From NCBI RefSeq assembly GCF_001476905.1, contig NZ_LDTE01000055.1, positions 1-36,385 on the forward strand: a stretch of DNA of 36,385 nt. Direction: 5' to 3'. Positions 8,462 through 17,808 of the stretch are shown piece by piece; positions within the stretch are counted from its first letter, which is position 1; every line of letters begins with the position of its first letter. The notes below the pieces were generated by a model. The model worked only from the letters and a program-made list of their open reading frames with translations, was not told the DNA's origin and did no database searches. The stretch comes from Sphingomonas sanguinis. GTDB taxonomy: Bacteria; Pseudomonadota; Alphaproteobacteria; Sphingomonadales; Sphingomonadaceae. The translations under genes were made by a program, and so were the position numbers.

Positions 8462-9481
8462 TTAGCCCCGCCGCGCAATCCCCTGCGCAATGATGGTCGC
8501 TTCCGATTCGGCCAGCACTGCCCCGGCATTGCCCGGCGCCATGACCGCGCGTTCGGCGGCCCGAATCCGGGCCAATGCCCGCGCCAGCATCGCCGGAGTC
8601 CAGCGGCGCAAGGCCCGGGCGGTCTTCGCTTCGTCGCGGAAGAAGACGCGGTGGCGTTTCATCACCGCCTCGACCGGCTCGCCCGCATCCACATCGGCGC
8701 GCATCTCCGCCAAGGCGACCAAGCGGCGGGCCAGGGCGCGCAGCCAGGGGATGGGCGAGGCGCCGCCTTCATCCAGCAAGGCGAGTTCGCCGCCCAGATC
8801 GCCGACTCGGCCCTCGACCACCGCCTCGACCGCATCGCCCATCTCGACTTCGCCCAGATCGGCGCCGATCGCGTCCATCGCGACGTGATCGACTTCACGC
8901 GGGCGGTCGGGTGCGGCATCGAGATAAAGCGACAGCTTTTCCAGCTCGCGAGTCATCACCGAACGATCAGCGGCGGCCGCCTCGACCAGTCGCGCCGGCA
9001 CGCCTGCCGCAAGCCGCAGGCCCATCTCGCCGCCCAGGGTAACCGCCAGCCGCTCGGCGTCCGCTGCCGTGAGCGCATAGCAGCCGAACGCCATCGCTCG
9101 GGGCGAATCGAGCGCGAGCTTGACGATCTTGGCGGTCGTCTTGACCGTGGGGGCGATGGCGACGACGGGGTTGCCCGCCGACTCGGCTTCCAGCAGCGCC
9201 GTGAAGGCCGCCAGACCTTCTTCGCCGACGCTGGCGATACGGATATGGCGCGGGCCGCCGAACAGCGACATGGACGCGGCCTCGTCGGTTAGGCGGGCCG
9301 GATCGCTCTTCAGCGTGGCCGAATCGAGGTCGATCCGTTCGGAATCCTGCCCCATCGCCTTGGCCAGGATTCGCGCCAATTCGCTGGCCCCCGCTTCATC
9401 GGGGCCGTGCAGCAGATAGAGGCGGATATCGGCGGAGGGACGGCCCAGCGCCTGGCGAATCTGGTTGGCGTTGGCTTTCAC
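8462..9481 (-). CDS. holA: DNA polymerase III subunit delta
   Basis: Clamp-loader subunit that opens the beta sliding clamp. The 339-residue protein shows the family pattern: LYLLHGPDEAGASELARIL near the N-terminus, SLFGGPRHIRI in the AAA-like part, and a C-terminal collar domain (PIPWLRALARRLVALAEMR). The chosen GTG start (VKANANQIRQAL) is 13 bases downstream of the lptE stop and gives the usual N-terminus; the open frame continues back through lptE without homology. It is the last gene in the leuS-lptE-holA run, an arrangement known from other alphaproteobacteria. Confidence 0.88.
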   Translation of the reverse strand: MKANANQIRQALGRPSADIRLYLLHGPDEAGASELARILAKAMGQDSERIDLDSATLKSDPARLTDEAASMSLFGGPRHIRIASVGEEGLAAFTALLEAESAGNPVVAIAPTVKTTAKIVKLALDSPRAMAFGCYALTAADAERLAVTLGGEMGLRLAAGVPARLVEAAAADRSVMTRELEKLSLYLDAAPDRPREVDHVAMDAIGADLGEVEMGDAVEAVVEGRVGDLGGELALLDEGGASPIPWLRALARRLVALAEMRADVDAGEPVEAVMKRHRVFFRDEAKTARALRRWTPAMLARALARIRAAERAVMAPGNAGAVLAESEATIIAQGIARRG

Positions 9482-9494
9482 GGCTGGGGCGCCG

Positions 9495-10022
9495 TCACGG
9501 CCGTGCGGGTGCCATCGCCTCACCAGGCCGCGACCGGGCATAGGTGGCGAGCCGCGCGACGATCTCATCCGCGACGATCACCGAAAGCCGCTCCAGCGCG
9601 GTGTTTTCCGCCGCGATGGTCGCATATTCGGAGCGCACGACGTCGATGCCCGCGTCCGATCCTGCAGTGGCGTCGACCAGCACCGCGTTGCTTGTCTGAT
9701 CGACCAGCTGATAGCGCGCGCGCAGGATACGCCGTTCGCGCACCACCGAGTCGTCACGCCGAACGCCAAGCCCGCGAATCTGGTCGTCCAGCTTCACGTC
9801 CAGGCGATAACGCGCATTGCCCGTCTTGCCGCCCAGCCGGTCGTTCAGGGCGTTGGCCATGAGCCAGCCCGCCTTCCCCTGAATCGGCGCGACCTCGATC
9901 TGCGATAGGGCATTGGCCACCGGGCCGGAGCTGCCGCCTGCATAGAGCGGATGCAGCCCGCAACCCGACAGACCCAGGGTCAGCGCCAGACCGGCAGCGA
10001 TCAGGGGAAGGACACGGCTCAT
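9495..10022 (-). CDS. lptE: LPS-assembly lipoprotein LptE
   Basis: Outer-membrane lipoprotein that plugs the LptD barrel and helps insert lipopolysaccharide or related glycolipids. The 175-residue precursor has a signal peptide and lipobox LSGC with lipidated Cys21, followed by the typical GLHPLYAGG stretch. Alternating strands fit the small alpha/beta fold. The start codon overlaps the leuS stop by four bases (ATGA), supporting translational coupling. Sphingomonads often carry glycosphingolipids instead of LPS, so the cargo may differ; that is inference. Confidence 0.85.
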   Translation of the reverse strand: MSRVLPLIAAGLALTLGLSGCGLHPLYAGGSSGPVANALSQIEVAPIQGKAGWLMANALNDRLGGKTGNARYRLDVKLDDQIRGLGVRRDDSVVRERRILRARYQLVDQTSNAVLVDATAGSDAGIDVVRSEYATIAAENTALERLSVIVADEIVARLATYARSRPGEAMAPARP

Positions 10023-12520
10023 GCGACGATGTTCACCAGACGGTCGGGCACCACGATCACCTTTTTCGGGGTCGCGCCGTCGAGCGCGCGCACGATCTTC
10101 TCGGACGCCAGCGCGTTCGCCTCCAGCTGGTCCTTCGGCAGCCCCTTGGCGACGGTCAGCGTGTCGCGCAGCTTGCCGTTGACCTGCACCGCGACAGTGA
10201 CCTCGTCCTCGACCAGCAGGCTGTCGTCGACCACCGGCCAGGCGGCGTCGGCGATCAGGCCGTCCTGGCCCATCCCGGCCCAGGCTTCCTCCGCCATGTG
10301 CGGGACCATCGGCGCGACCAGCAACATGGTGGTGCGGATCGCCTCGTTCCGCGCAGCCGAAGGCTTGGCCTTTTCGATGGCGTTGACCAGCTCGTACAGC
10401 TTGGCGACCGCCTTGTTGAAGGCGAGCGCCTCGATATCCGCCGCGACGCCCGCGATGGTCTGGTGCAGCTTGCGCGAGAGGGCCTTATCTTCGCCCTCGG
10501 CGGCTTCCGACCCGTCGAACAGACGCCACAAGCGCTGGACGAAGCGCCACGAGCCTTCGATGCCGGATTCCGACCAGGGCAGGTCGCGCTCGGGCGGGCT
10601 GTCGGACAGCATGAACCAGCGTACCGCGTCCGCACCGTACTGATCCACGATGGGCTCGGGATCGACGGTGTTCTTCTTGGACTTGGACATCTTCTCGACG
10701 CGGCCGACCGTGATCGGCTGTCCGGTCGCGATCTCGATGCCGTCGCGGATTTCGCCGGGCGCGAGCCAGCGGCCGTCCGAGGACTTGTAACTCTCGTGCG
10801 TGACCATGCCTTGCGTGAAGAGCCCTGCAAAGGGCTCGGCCACGTCGATCAGGCCGATATGCTTGAGCGCCCGTGTCCAGAAGCGCGCATAGAGCAGATG
10901 CAGGATCGCATGCTCGACGCCGCCGATATACTGGCCGACCGGCAGCCACTGCTTCACCACCTCGGGGTCGAACGGCCGATCCTGGGGCTGGCTGGCGAAG
11001 CGGATGAAATACCAAGACGAATCGACGAAGGTGTCGAGCGTATCGGTCTCGCGCCGGGCGGGCTTGCCGCAGGTCGGGCAGTCGACATGCTTCCACGTCG
11101 CATGGCGGTCGAGCGGATTGCCGGGGACGTCGAACGTCACATCCTCGGGCAGGGTGACGGGCAGCTGGTCCTTGGGCACCGGCACCGCGCCGCAATCCTC
11201 GCAGTGGATGATCGGGATCGGTGTGCCCCAGTAACGCTGGCGGCTGACGCCCCAGTCGCGCAGGCGGTACACGGTCTGGCCCTGGCCCCAGCCTTCGCCC
11301 TCGGCGCGCGCGATGACAGCGGCCTTGGCGGCTTCGACGTCCATCCCGTCCAGCGGGCCGGAATTCACCAGCTGGCCGCTGCCGGTATAGGCGGTGTCGC
11401 CCTCGAACACCGGCGCGGTCGTGTCGCCATCCGCGACGACGCGCGTGACGCTCAGGCCGTATTTGCGCGCGAAGTCCAGGTCGCGCTGGTCATGCGCGGG
11501 CACGCCCATCACCGCGCCCGTGCCGTAATCCATCAGCACGAAGTTCGCGATATAGACCGGCAGGGTGATGCTGGCGTCCATCGGATGCTGCATCCGATAG
11601 CCGGTGTCGAAGCCCAGCTTTTCCTGGGTTTCCAGCTCAGCCGCCGTCGTGCCGCCCGCCTTGCAGCGTTCGATGAATGCCGCCGCGTCGGGGTTCGTCT
11701 CGGCCAGTTCGCGCGCGATCGGATGGTCCGCCGCGATCGCGACGAAGCTCGCCCCGAAGATCGTGTCGGGACGGGTCGAATAGACCTCGATCGGCGTCGC
11801 GAAGGGTGCGACGGGGGCGAAACGGAACTGGAGGCCCTTGCTGCGGCCGATCCAGTTTTCCTGCATCAGCTTCACCTTGTCGGGCCAATGCTCGAGCGTC
11901 GTCAGACCCTCCAGCAGCTCGTCGGCGAAGTCGGTGATCTTCAGGAACCACTGGTTCAGCTTGCGCTTCTCGACCAGCGCACCCGAGCGCCAGCCGCGTC
12001 CGTCGATCACCTGTTCGTTGGCCAGCACGGTCATGTCGACCGGGTCCCAGTTGACCGCCGATTCCTTCCGGTAAACCAGGCCGCCCGCGTACAGGTCCAG
12101 GAACAGCGCCTGCTCATGCCCGTAATAATCGGGCTCGCAGGTGGCGATCTCGCGCGTCCAGTCGAGTGCAAAGCCCAGCCGCTTCAGCTGCGCCTTCATC
12201 GTCGCGATATTGTCGCGGGTCCAGCCGCCCGGATGGACGCCCTTTTCCATCGCGGCGTTCTCGGCGGGCATGCCGAACGCGTCCCAGCCCATCGGGTGGA
12301 GCACCTCATGGCCGATCATCCGCCGATAGCGGGCCAGCACGTCGCCCATCGTATAGTTGCGGACATGCCCCATATGGATACGCCCCGAGGGATAGGGAAA
12401 CATCTCAAGGACATAGGACCGGGGCTTGGTGCTGTGGTCGTCGGCGGCGAAGGTGCGCCGTTCCTCCCAGATCCGCTGCCAGGTCGAATCCGATTTCAGG
12501 GCATTGTAACGCGAGGCCAT
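10019..12520 (-). CDS. leuS: Leucyl-tRNA synthetase
   Basis: Charges tRNA-Leu; class I synthetase with an editing domain. The 833-residue protein has the HIGH-type motif HMGH at 49-52 (context [16 protein letters not shown]) and KMSKS at 610-614. The CP1 editing domain lies about residues 220-420, with the conserved block [14 protein letters not shown] Cys pair arrangement ([20 protein letters not shown]) follows in the zinc-like insert. The anticodon-binding and C-terminal domains end with the GKLRD and [13 protein letters not shown] segments. Its start lies 12 bases downstream of the DUF3576 lipoprotein stop. Confidence 0.97.
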   Translation of the reverse strand: MASRYNALKSDSTWQRIWEERRTFAADDHSTKPRSYVLEMFPYPSGRIHMGHVRNYTMGDVLARYRRMIGHEVLHPMGWDAFGMPAENAAMEKGVHPGGWTRDNIATMKAQLKRLGFALDWTREIATCEPDYYGHEQALFLDLYAGGLVYRKESAVNWDPVDMTVLANEQVIDGRGWRSGALVEKRKLNQWFLKITDFADELLEGLTTLEHWPDKVKLMQENWIGRSKGLQFRFAPVAPFATPIEVYSTRPDTIFGASFVAIAADHPIARELAETNPDAAAFIERCKAGGTTAAELETQEKLGFDTGYRMQHPMDASITLPVYIANFVLMDYGTGAVMGVPAHDQRDLDFARKYGLSVTRVVADGDTTAPVFEGDTAYTGSGQLVNSGPLDGMDVEAAKAAVIARAEGEGWGQGQTVYRLRDWGVSRQRYWGTPIPIIHCEDCGAVPVPKDQLPVTLPEDVTFDVPGNPLDRHATWKHVDCPTCGKPARRETDTLDTFVDSSWYFIRFASQPQDRPFDPEVVKQWLPVGQYIGGVEHAILHLLYARFWTRALKHIGLIDVAEPFAGLFTQGMVTHESYKSSDGRWLAPGEIRDGIEIATGQPITVGRVEKMSKSKKNTVDPEPIVDQYGADAVRWFMLSDSPPERDLPWSESGIEGSWRFVQRLWRLFDGSEAAEGEDKALSRKLHQTIAGVAADIEALAFNKAVAKLYELVNAIEKAKPSAARNEAIRTTMLLVAPMVPHMAEEAWAGMGQDGLIADAAWPVVDDSLLVEDEVTVAVQVNGKLRDTLTVAKGLPKDQLEANALASEKIVRALDGATPKKVIVVPDRLVNIVA

Positions 12521-12532
12521 TCGGGTCGTCTT

Positions 12533-12967
12533 TTACTTCGTGATCGAGGCGCGGCGCAGGTCGCGCGCCTTGGTGAGGATGATGTCTTCCAGCTTCTGGA
12601 TGGTCGCGGCCTGCACGGGCGCCTCCACCCACTGGCCGCCGCGATTGACTTCGCGCAGGGCGGTCACGCGCAGCGCGTCGGCGCGCAGGTCCTGGTCCAG
12701 GATGGTGACGGTCACCTTCATCCGCTCGGTCGGGATCTGCGGATTGACGTACCAGTCGGTAACGATGACGCCGCCATTGGAGTCGGTCTCGGCCAGCGGC
12801 ATGAAGCTGAGCGTGTCGAGGCTGGCGCGCCACAGATAGGAGTTCACGCCGATCGTCGTGATCTTCGAGGCGGCGAGATCGGCCTGGGGGCGATCCTTCT
12901 TGCCGGCACAGGCGCCGAGCGACAGGGCGGCGAGTACCGCGAACGCGGTGGCGGAACGGCGAAGCAT
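12533..12967 (-). CDS. DUF3576 family lipoprotein
   Basis: A 144-residue predicted lipoprotein: signal MLRRSATAFAVLAALSLGAC with lipobox Cys20. The mature part (TIGVNSYLWRASLDTLSFMPLAETDSNGG, VITDWYVNP-type strand, KVTVTILDQDLRADALRV) matches the alphaproteobacterial DUF3576 family, found beside leuS in many genomes. Function is unknown; envelope location follows from the lipobox. Two ATGs compete, at 12973 and 12967. The second is preferred because AGGA is then eight bases upstream rather than two. It leads the minus-strand run DUF3576-leuS-lptE-holA. Confidence 0.82.
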   Translation of the reverse strand: MLRRSATAFAVLAALSLGACAGKKDRPQADLAASKITTIGVNSYLWRASLDTLSFMPLAETDSNGGVIVTDWYVNPQIPTERMKVTVTILDQDLRADALRVTALREVNRGGQWVEAPVQAATIQKLEDIILTKARDLRRASITK

Positions 12968-13156
12968 CGGCATTGTCCTGACTGGGAATAAGGGTTGGCT
13001 ATAGCCTCTACAGGGGCCCCGCCACCCCGGCAAGCGGTCCGGGTAATCCAGGGCGAATCGTCGGCGATCGGGGTGGGACGGCGTGATTCTGTGGAGGATG
13101 CGCAACACTCGGACAAGATTCGCCACCGCGGCCGTAACAATGGGATCGCTCGCACC

Positions 13157-13185
13157 TGATTCCGTGTTAGGAGCGATCCTATAAA
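13157..13185 (+). promoter_or_regulatory. Possible promoter for the gene at 13210
   Basis: TATAAA at 13180-13185 is a good -10 element in otherwise GC-rich DNA, with TGATTC 17 bases upstream as a poor -35. It lies about 25 bases before the GTG start, and AAGGGG in the leader serves as a ribosome site. Confidence 0.35.
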
Positions 13186-13209
13186 GGGGCCTTAAACAAG
13201 GGGTGTAGC

Positions 13210-13920
13210 GTGTCGTTCGGGCGTGTGGTGATCGGAATCGCAATCGGGGCGCTCGTCGCCACGACGGCGATGGTCGCGCCCGCCATCGGCGCGGTCGAGC
13301 AGACCAGCCGTGCCGCGCCCAAGCGCTCCTCGCTCAGCCTGATGCGCGGCGGGTTCACGCCCGCCTCCGCCGATCCCCGGCTGGCGGCGATCTTCGCCAA
13401 GAGCGGGTTGGAGGCTGGCGACCTGCGCTTCACCCCGGCGGAAAGCCAGCGTGGCACCGGCCGTCCGGTCTCCGTGGCGGTGCGCGCACGGACCAGCCGT
13501 ACCAACGAAGAGCGGATCGCGGCCAACACCGCGCCGACCGTCGGCCTTGCTCCGATCTCCTATAATCTGGGCGTTGCGGTCGGCTGGAAGCGCGTGGCGC
13601 TGTCGGGTGATATCGCACGGGTCGATCTGGCCGGGCTGCCGGGCAGTCGTGAAACCGCCGATGTCGCGGTCAGCTACACCGCCAATCGCTTTACCGGGCG
13701 TGTGAAGGCCTCGACCGATCGTCCGATCGATGGTGCCCCTAAGCTGGTCGACGTGCCCGCCAACTATTCGCTCGACATGGGCGGGTCCTATGCGCTGACC
13801 CGCAACCTCGATGTGACCGCGGGGGTCCGCTATCGCTCGGATCGTGACCGTCTGGCGCGGATGGATGACGATCGCCGCAACAGCCAGGCTGTCTATCTGG
13901 GCACTGCTTTCCGCTTCTGA
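13210..13920 (+). CDS. Exported beta-rich protein, probable small outer-membrane protein
   Basis: I do not recognise a named family. The 236-residue product begins at GTG with an AAGGGG ribosome site. It has a clear signal peptide (VVIGIAIGALVATTAMVAPAIGA, cleavage after about residue 28). The second half is a run of alternating polar/hydrophobic strands (ISYNLGVAVGWKRVALSGDIARV, ETADVAVSYTANRFTGRVKAS, SLDMGGSYALTRNLDVTAGVRY). It ends in aromatic Phe (TAFRF), as outer-membrane barrels do. The N-terminal third is Ala/Arg-rich and probably flexible. It stands alone, divergent from the DUF3576 gene and followed by a hairpin. Confidence 0.72.
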   Translation: MSFGRVVIGIAIGALVATTAMVAPAIGAVEQTSRAAPKRSSLSLMRGGFTPASADPRLAAIFAKSGLEAGDLRFTPAESQRGTGRPVSVAVRARTSRTNEERIAANTAPTVGLAPISYNLGVAVGWKRVALSGDIARVDLAGLPGSRETADVAVSYTANRFTGRVKASTDRPIDGAPKLVDVPANYSLDMGGSYALTRNLDVTAGVRYRSDRDRLARMDDDRRNSQAVYLGTAFRF

Positions 13921-13931
13921 TCGGGGCTAAA

Positions 13932-13952
13932 GGCCGGATCGTTGGTCCGGCC
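13932..13952 (+). terminator. Probable terminator after the exported-protein gene
   Basis: GGCCGGA and TCCGGCC form a seven-pair stem with a seven-base loop, starting 12 bases after the stop codon and followed by TATCTCTTTATG. The T-tract is interrupted, so strength is uncertain. Confidence 0.5.
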
Positions 13953-14048
13953 TATCTCTTTATGTGTTTGCGCGAAGGCGCGGGGAACGCAGAGATGTTG
14001 CTCTCCGGGGGTTAGAAGTCGCATCGTTCGCGGGCTCTGGGAAAGAGC

Positions 14049-14555
14049 CTAACCAGCCCAGGCATCGATCGCTGCCCAGCCTTGGAATCGCCCGCGTAGG
14101 CGGCGGAAGCGTTGCGCATTCATTCCCCCCAAGGCGATTCGCGGCAGGCCCAGCCCGCGCCCGATTCGGGCCGCCCGGGCTGGGCCCAGTGACGGCGCGC
14201 CGGGGTGCGAGCGGGTGGGGTGAACCGGTGAGACGAACAACAGCGTAGCGCCAGCCTTCCACCCCTGAATCGCCTGGCCGTGATCATGCACGGGCCAACT
14301 GCGCATGCCGCGCGTCCATCCGCTTTTGTGCACCCCGTCGCCGGGCAGGACTCCTCCCGCGACCAGCAGAACCAGCCGCCGCGCCTTGGCGATTCGCCGC
14401 ACCCGGCGGTGAATCGCGCGCCGCTCGGCCGGGGGCGTCGCATGATGGCGAAATACCACCCCCGATCCCGGCGGCAGGGCCCGGAGCGCGGCCCAGAGTC
14501 CATCGCCCAGCCGCTCGTCGGTCATCAGCCATGTCACGGGGTATCGGTCGGCCAT
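14049..14555 (-). CDS. ThiE/TenI-like thiamine phosphate synthase family protein
   Basis: A 168-residue protein with TIM-barrel features of the thiamine phosphate synthase/TenI family: GDGVHKSG, a SPVHPTRSHPGAPSLG phosphate-loop-like segment and the closing IALGGMNAQRFRRL. It is shorter than typical ThiE (about 210), and the catalytic residues of real ThiE are not all recognisable, so enzymatic activity in thiamine synthesis is doubtful; a TenI-like or divergent role is equally possible. The start MADRYPVTWLMTDERL leaves 22 bases to the divergent yggS start; the longer frame would overlap it. Confidence 0.7.
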   Translation of the reverse strand: MADRYPVTWLMTDERLGDGLWAALRALPPGSGVVFRHHATPPAERRAIHRRVRRIAKARRLVLLVAGGVLPGDGVHKSGWTRGMRSWPVHDHGQAIQGWKAGATLLFVSPVHPTRSHPGAPSLGPARAARIGRGLGLPRIALGGMNAQRFRRLRGRFQGWAAIDAWAG

Positions 14556-14577
14556 CGCCCGGACTATAGCGCGGGGC

Positions 14578-15237
14578 ATGACCGACGACAGCGTTTCCCG
14601 CCTCCATACCGTCTCCGCCGAGCTTCAGCGCGCCGCGAAGCTGGGCGATCATGCCACCCCGACCCTGATCGCGGTGTCGAAGACGCATGACGCCGACACG
14701 ATCCGCCCGCTGCTCGAGGCCGGGCACCGCGTGTTCGGCGAGAATCGCGTGCAGGAGGCGGCCGCCAAATGGCCCGCGCTGTGCGATGCTTATATGGGCG
14801 TCGAACTCCATCTGATCGGCCAGCTCCAGTCGAACAAGGCCGCCGATGCAGTTGCCCTGTTCGATGTGATCCACACCGTCGATCGCCCCTCGCTGATCGC
14901 CGCGCTGGCCGAGGCGATGGACAAGAGCGGCAAGCGGCCCGCCTGTTTCCTGCAGGTGAATATCGGCGAGGAGGAGCAGAAGGGCGGCTGCGCCATCGCC
15001 GAGGCGCCCGCCATGCTGGAGGAGGCACGCGCCGCCGGACTGCCGATCGTAGGTTTGATGGCGATTCCGCCGCACGGGGTGGACGCCGCCCCCTATTTCG
15101 CGCTGCTCGCCAAGATGGCGCGCGAACTCGGCCTCGAAAAGCTGAGCATGGGCATGTCCGAGGACTATGAGGTCGCCGCGATGCTGGGCGCCAGCCATGT
15201 CCGCGTCGGCAGCGCACTGTTCGGGGCGCGCGGATGA
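14578..15237 (+). CDS. yggS: YggS family pyridoxal phosphate homeostasis protein (PLPBP)
   Basis: Binds pyridoxal 5'-phosphate and helps balance vitamin B6 and amino-acid pools; no catalytic activity is known for the family. The 219-residue single-domain TIM barrel shows the PLP-lysine in IAVSKTH (Lys35), FGENRVQE, LHLIGQLQSNK and the C-terminal SMGMSEDYEVAAMLGASHVRVGSALFG. The last two are near-invariant in the family. Its stop overlaps the HAD-phosphatase start by four bases (ATGA), suggesting co-translation. Confidence 0.93.
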   Translation: MTDDSVSRLHTVSAELQRAAKLGDHATPTLIAVSKTHDADTIRPLLEAGHRVFGENRVQEAAAKWPALCDAYMGVELHLIGQLQSNKAADAVALFDVIHTVDRPSLIAALAEAMDKSGKRPACFLQVNIGEEEQKGGCAIAEAPAMLEEARAAGLPIVGLMAIPPHGVDAAPYFALLAKMARELGLEKLSMGMSEDYEVAAMLGASHVRVGSALFGARG

Positions 15238-15902
15238 GCCGCTTTGCCGCACTGCTGTTCGATTTCGACGGCGTCCTGATCGACAGCGAATATGAGGGCA
15301 ATCGCCATCTCGCCGAATGGCTGAGCGCCAATGGTCATCCGCATACGCCCGAAGAGGCGATGCACCATTATATGGGGCTGGCGGGCAAGGACTTCATCGC
15401 CGCGATCGAAGGGCGGATCGGCCAGAGCTTACCCGAAAGCTTCTACCAAGCGCGGCGTGACGAGGATGTCCGTGCGATGGAAGAGGGCGTCGCGGCGATT
15501 GCCGGGGCGGTCGATTTCGTCCGCTCGCTGCCCGTCGATTTCCCCCGCGCGGTGGTGTCGTCCAGCCCGACCGTCTGGCTCGATCGGCATCTGCGCCATC
15601 TCGGCCTGCGCGAGGCGTTTGGCGAGCATGTCTATAGCGGGCGCGAGCATGTCACGCGGGGCAAGCCCGCGCCCGACCTCTATCTGTTCGCGGCCGACCG
15701 GCTGGGTGTGGACATCGCGGATTGTGCGATCCTGGAGGACTCGCCCGTCGGGGCGACCGGCGCGGTGGCGAGCGGGGGGCATGTTATCGGCATGTGCATG
15801 GGCACGCATTGCGCGGTCGGGCATGACCAGCGGCTGCGCGCGATCGGCGTGGCCGCGATCGCGCAGGACTATGCGGACGTGCGGCGCGAATTGGGGTTCT
15901 GA
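15234..15902 (+). CDS. HAD-IA family hydrolase (phosphatase)
   Basis: A 222-residue haloacid-dehalogenase-type phosphatase. Motif I is LLFDFDGVLIDSE (nucleophile Asp10, acid Asp12), motif II is VVSSSP, the motif III lysine is in TRGKPAPD, and motif IV is CAILEDSPVG. A helical cap domain occupies about residues 18-85, as in beta-phosphoglucomutase and phosphoglycolate phosphatase relatives. Coupling to the PLP-binding yggS might hint at a vitamin B6 phosphatase, but nothing in the sequence fixes the substrate. It converges on ribA with a 19-base gap. Confidence 0.88.
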   Translation: MSRFAALLFDFDGVLIDSEYEGNRHLAEWLSANGHPHTPEEAMHHYMGLAGKDFIAAIEGRIGQSLPESFYQARRDEDVRAMEEGVAAIAGAVDFVRSLPVDFPRAVVSSSPTVWLDRHLRHLGLREAFGEHVYSGREHVTRGKPAPDLYLFAADRLGVDIADCAILEDSPVGATGAVASGGHVIGMCMGTHCAVGHDQRLRAIGVAAIAQDYADVRRELGF

Positions 15903-15921
15903 CGCCGCGCCGGTGGTGGGG

Positions 15922-16974
15922 TCAGAGCTGGTGCCCGGTCCGGTCGCGCTTGGTCGCCAGATAGCGTTCGTTATGCGGATTGGGTGGCAGGCTGTGCGCC
16001 ACCCGCTCGATCACCCGCACCCCCGCCGCGTCCAGCCCGGCGACCTTGGCCGGATTGTTGGTCAGCAGCCGCACCGTGTCCTGTCCCAACAGGGTCAGCA
16101 TCCGCGCCGCCACGCCGAAGTCGCGGGCGTCGATGGCAAAGCCCAGCCGGGTATTGGCGTCGACGGTATCGAACCCCTGATCCTGTAGCTGATAGGCGCG
16201 CAGCTTGTTGACCAGGCCGATCCCGCGCCCTTCCTGCCGCAGATAGAGCAATATGCCCCAGCCCGAATCGGCAATGGCGTGGATCGCGGCGTGAAGCTGC
16301 GGCCCGCAATCGCATTTCAGGCTGCCCAGCACATCGCCGGTCAGGCATTCGCTGTGCAGCCGCACCAGCGGCGGCTGGCCGTTGGGTTGGCCGATCAGCA
16401 GCGCGACATGCTCGCCCGCCGCATGGGGCGAGCGAAAGGCGACGATTTCGGCATCCTCCGCTCCCGCGACGGGCAGGCGCGCACGGGTGGCGATGGCCAG
16501 CGCCTCGGCATTCTCATGCGCGGCGATGTCGGCCAGCGAAACCTCGGCCTCGACGCCGGTGCCGCCGACGAAGAAGGCGGGCAGCATCCCGGCAATCCGC
16601 GCGAACCGGATTGCCGCCGCCGCGACCGCCGGGTCGGGCAGGGGGAGGGCGCGGAACGGACCTTTCAGCGGGGTCGCCAGGTCGATTTGCGGATCGGCCA
16701 GCGCGGTGGCGGCGGCGAAGTCGACCCAGGGTGCTCGCTCGATCAGCACGGCGGCGTCGGGATCGGCGGCCTCCAGCTGGTTGGACAGCTTCAACGTCGC
16801 CGCGCGTCCCGCCGAGATGAGGACCGGCGCCTGGCCTTCGGGGTCGAAGGCGGCGAGGCGCAGCGGATCGGCCGTTTCGACCGCCAGCAGGGACTGGCCC
16901 GCAATTGCGATCGGCCAACCCCGGCGCAGCGCATCGATCGCGCGCGCCGCCGCCTTGGAGTCGGGGTGGCTCAA
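15922..16974 (-). CDS. ribA: GTP cyclohydrolase II with degenerate RibB-like N-terminal domain
   Basis: First step of riboflavin synthesis from GTP. From the TTG start the protein is 350 residues. The C-terminal half is a full GTP cyclohydrolase II: the zinc ligands are Cys210, Cys221 and Cys223 (HSECLTGDVLGSLKCDCGPQ), then YLRQEGRGIGL and the LLTNNP segment. Residues 1-190 look like a diverged DHBP-synthase (RibB) domain without its recognisable acidic active-site loop, so it is probably not bifunctional. The start is uncertain: a TTG at 16974 overlaps the xth stop as TTGA and gives MSHPDSKAAARAID; the only ATG, at 17031, would overlap xth by 61 bases. Confidence 0.88.
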   Translation of the reverse strand: MSHPDSKAAARAIDALRRGWPIAIAGQSLLAVETADPLRLAAFDPEGQAPVLISAGRAATLKLSNQLEAADPDAAVLIERAPWVDFAAATALADPQIDLATPLKGPFRALPLPDPAVAAAAIRFARIAGMLPAFFVGGTGVEAEVSLADIAAHENAEALAIATRARLPVAGAEDAEIVAFRSPHAAGEHVALLIGQPNGQPPLVRLHSECLTGDVLGSLKCDCGPQLHAAIHAIADSGWGILLYLRQEGRGIGLVNKLRAYQLQDQGFDTVDANTRLGFAIDARDFGVAARMLTLLGQDTVRLLTNNPAKVAGLDAAGVRVIERVAHSLPPNPHNERYLATKRDRTGHQL

Positions 16975-17753
16975 AAATCGAATTCCGTCATGATCGGGAT
17001 ATGGTCGGAGGGTTTCAACCAGCTGCGGCACCCCTCGAACACCTGATGCGACACCGCCTTGTCGGCCACGTCACGCGTCGCCCACATATGGTCGAGCCGC
17101 CGCCCGCGATCCGACGCCGCCCAGTCCTTCGCGCGGTAGCTCCACCAAGTGTAGAGCCGCTGCGGCGCGGGAATGAAGTGGCGGCCGAGATCCACCCAGT
17201 CGTTCGACGCCTGCAACTTGCCCAGCGTCTCCACCTCGATGGGGGTGTGGCTGACCACGTCGAGCAGCTGCTTATGGCTCCACACGTCCGATTCGAGCGG
17301 GGCGATGTTGAAGTCGCCGGTCAGAATGGTCGGGCAGTCGAGCTGGCCCGACCAGTCGATCATGCGGCCGAGAAAATCGAGCTTCTGGCCGAATTTCGGA
17401 TTCTTCTCACGGTCGGGCACGTCGCCGCCCGCCGGGATATAGACATTCTCCAACCGCACGCCGTTGGGCAGGCGGATGCCGACATGGCGCGCCTCGGCAT
17501 TGGCTTGCCAGTCGAGGCGGTCGTCCTCGGTGATCGGCACCTTCGCCACGATGGCGACGCCGTGGTGCATCCGCTGGCCGTGGATAATGATATGGTCGTA
17601 TCCCAGCGCCCGGAACAGGTCGAAGGGGAAGTCGTCATCGACCACCTTCGTCTCCTGGAGGCACAGCACGTCGGGCGCGGCTTCCTTCAGAAATTGCTCG
17701 ACGATCGCGGCGCGGAAACGCACCGAATTGATGTTCCAGGAGGCGATTTTCAC
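16971..17753 (-). CDS. xth: Exodeoxyribonuclease III (AP endonuclease)
   Basis: Removes abasic sites and 3' blocks in base-excision repair. The 260-residue protein begins at GTG with the canonical VKIASWNINSVR. It carries the EEP-fold motifs: QETK (metal-binding Glu), YIPAGGD, GDFNIAP, LDHMWATRD and the terminal SDHIPIMTEFDF (catalytic Asp-His). Length and motifs fit XthA/ExoA. The open frame extends upstream to 17993 only because repeat sequence is open there. Its stop overlaps the proposed ribA TTG start, so the two are likely co-transcribed. Confidence 0.93.
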   Translation of the reverse strand: MKIASWNINSVRFRAAIVEQFLKEAAPDVLCLQETKVVDDDFPFDLFRALGYDHIIIHGQRMHHGVAIVAKVPITEDDRLDWQANAEARHVGIRLPNGVRLENVYIPAGGDVPDREKNPKFGQKLDFLGRMIDWSGQLDCPTILTGDFNIAPLESDVWSHKQLLDVVSHTPIEVETLGKLQASNDWVDLGRHFIPAPQRLYTWWSYRAKDWAASDRGRRLDHMWATRDVADKAVSHQVFEGCRSWLKPSDHIPIMTEFDF

Positions 17754-17808
17754 GGGATGCGATGTAGCGGGGGCAGGGGGGGGAGACAAGATTACCTCCG
17801 CCCCTGAT

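Noticed and set aside
10298..12991. Plus-strand open frame of nearly 900 codons opposite leuS
   Set aside because: It is an antisense shadow of leuS caused by high GC; composition is His/Arg/Gly-rich and unlike any family, while leuS is unambiguous.
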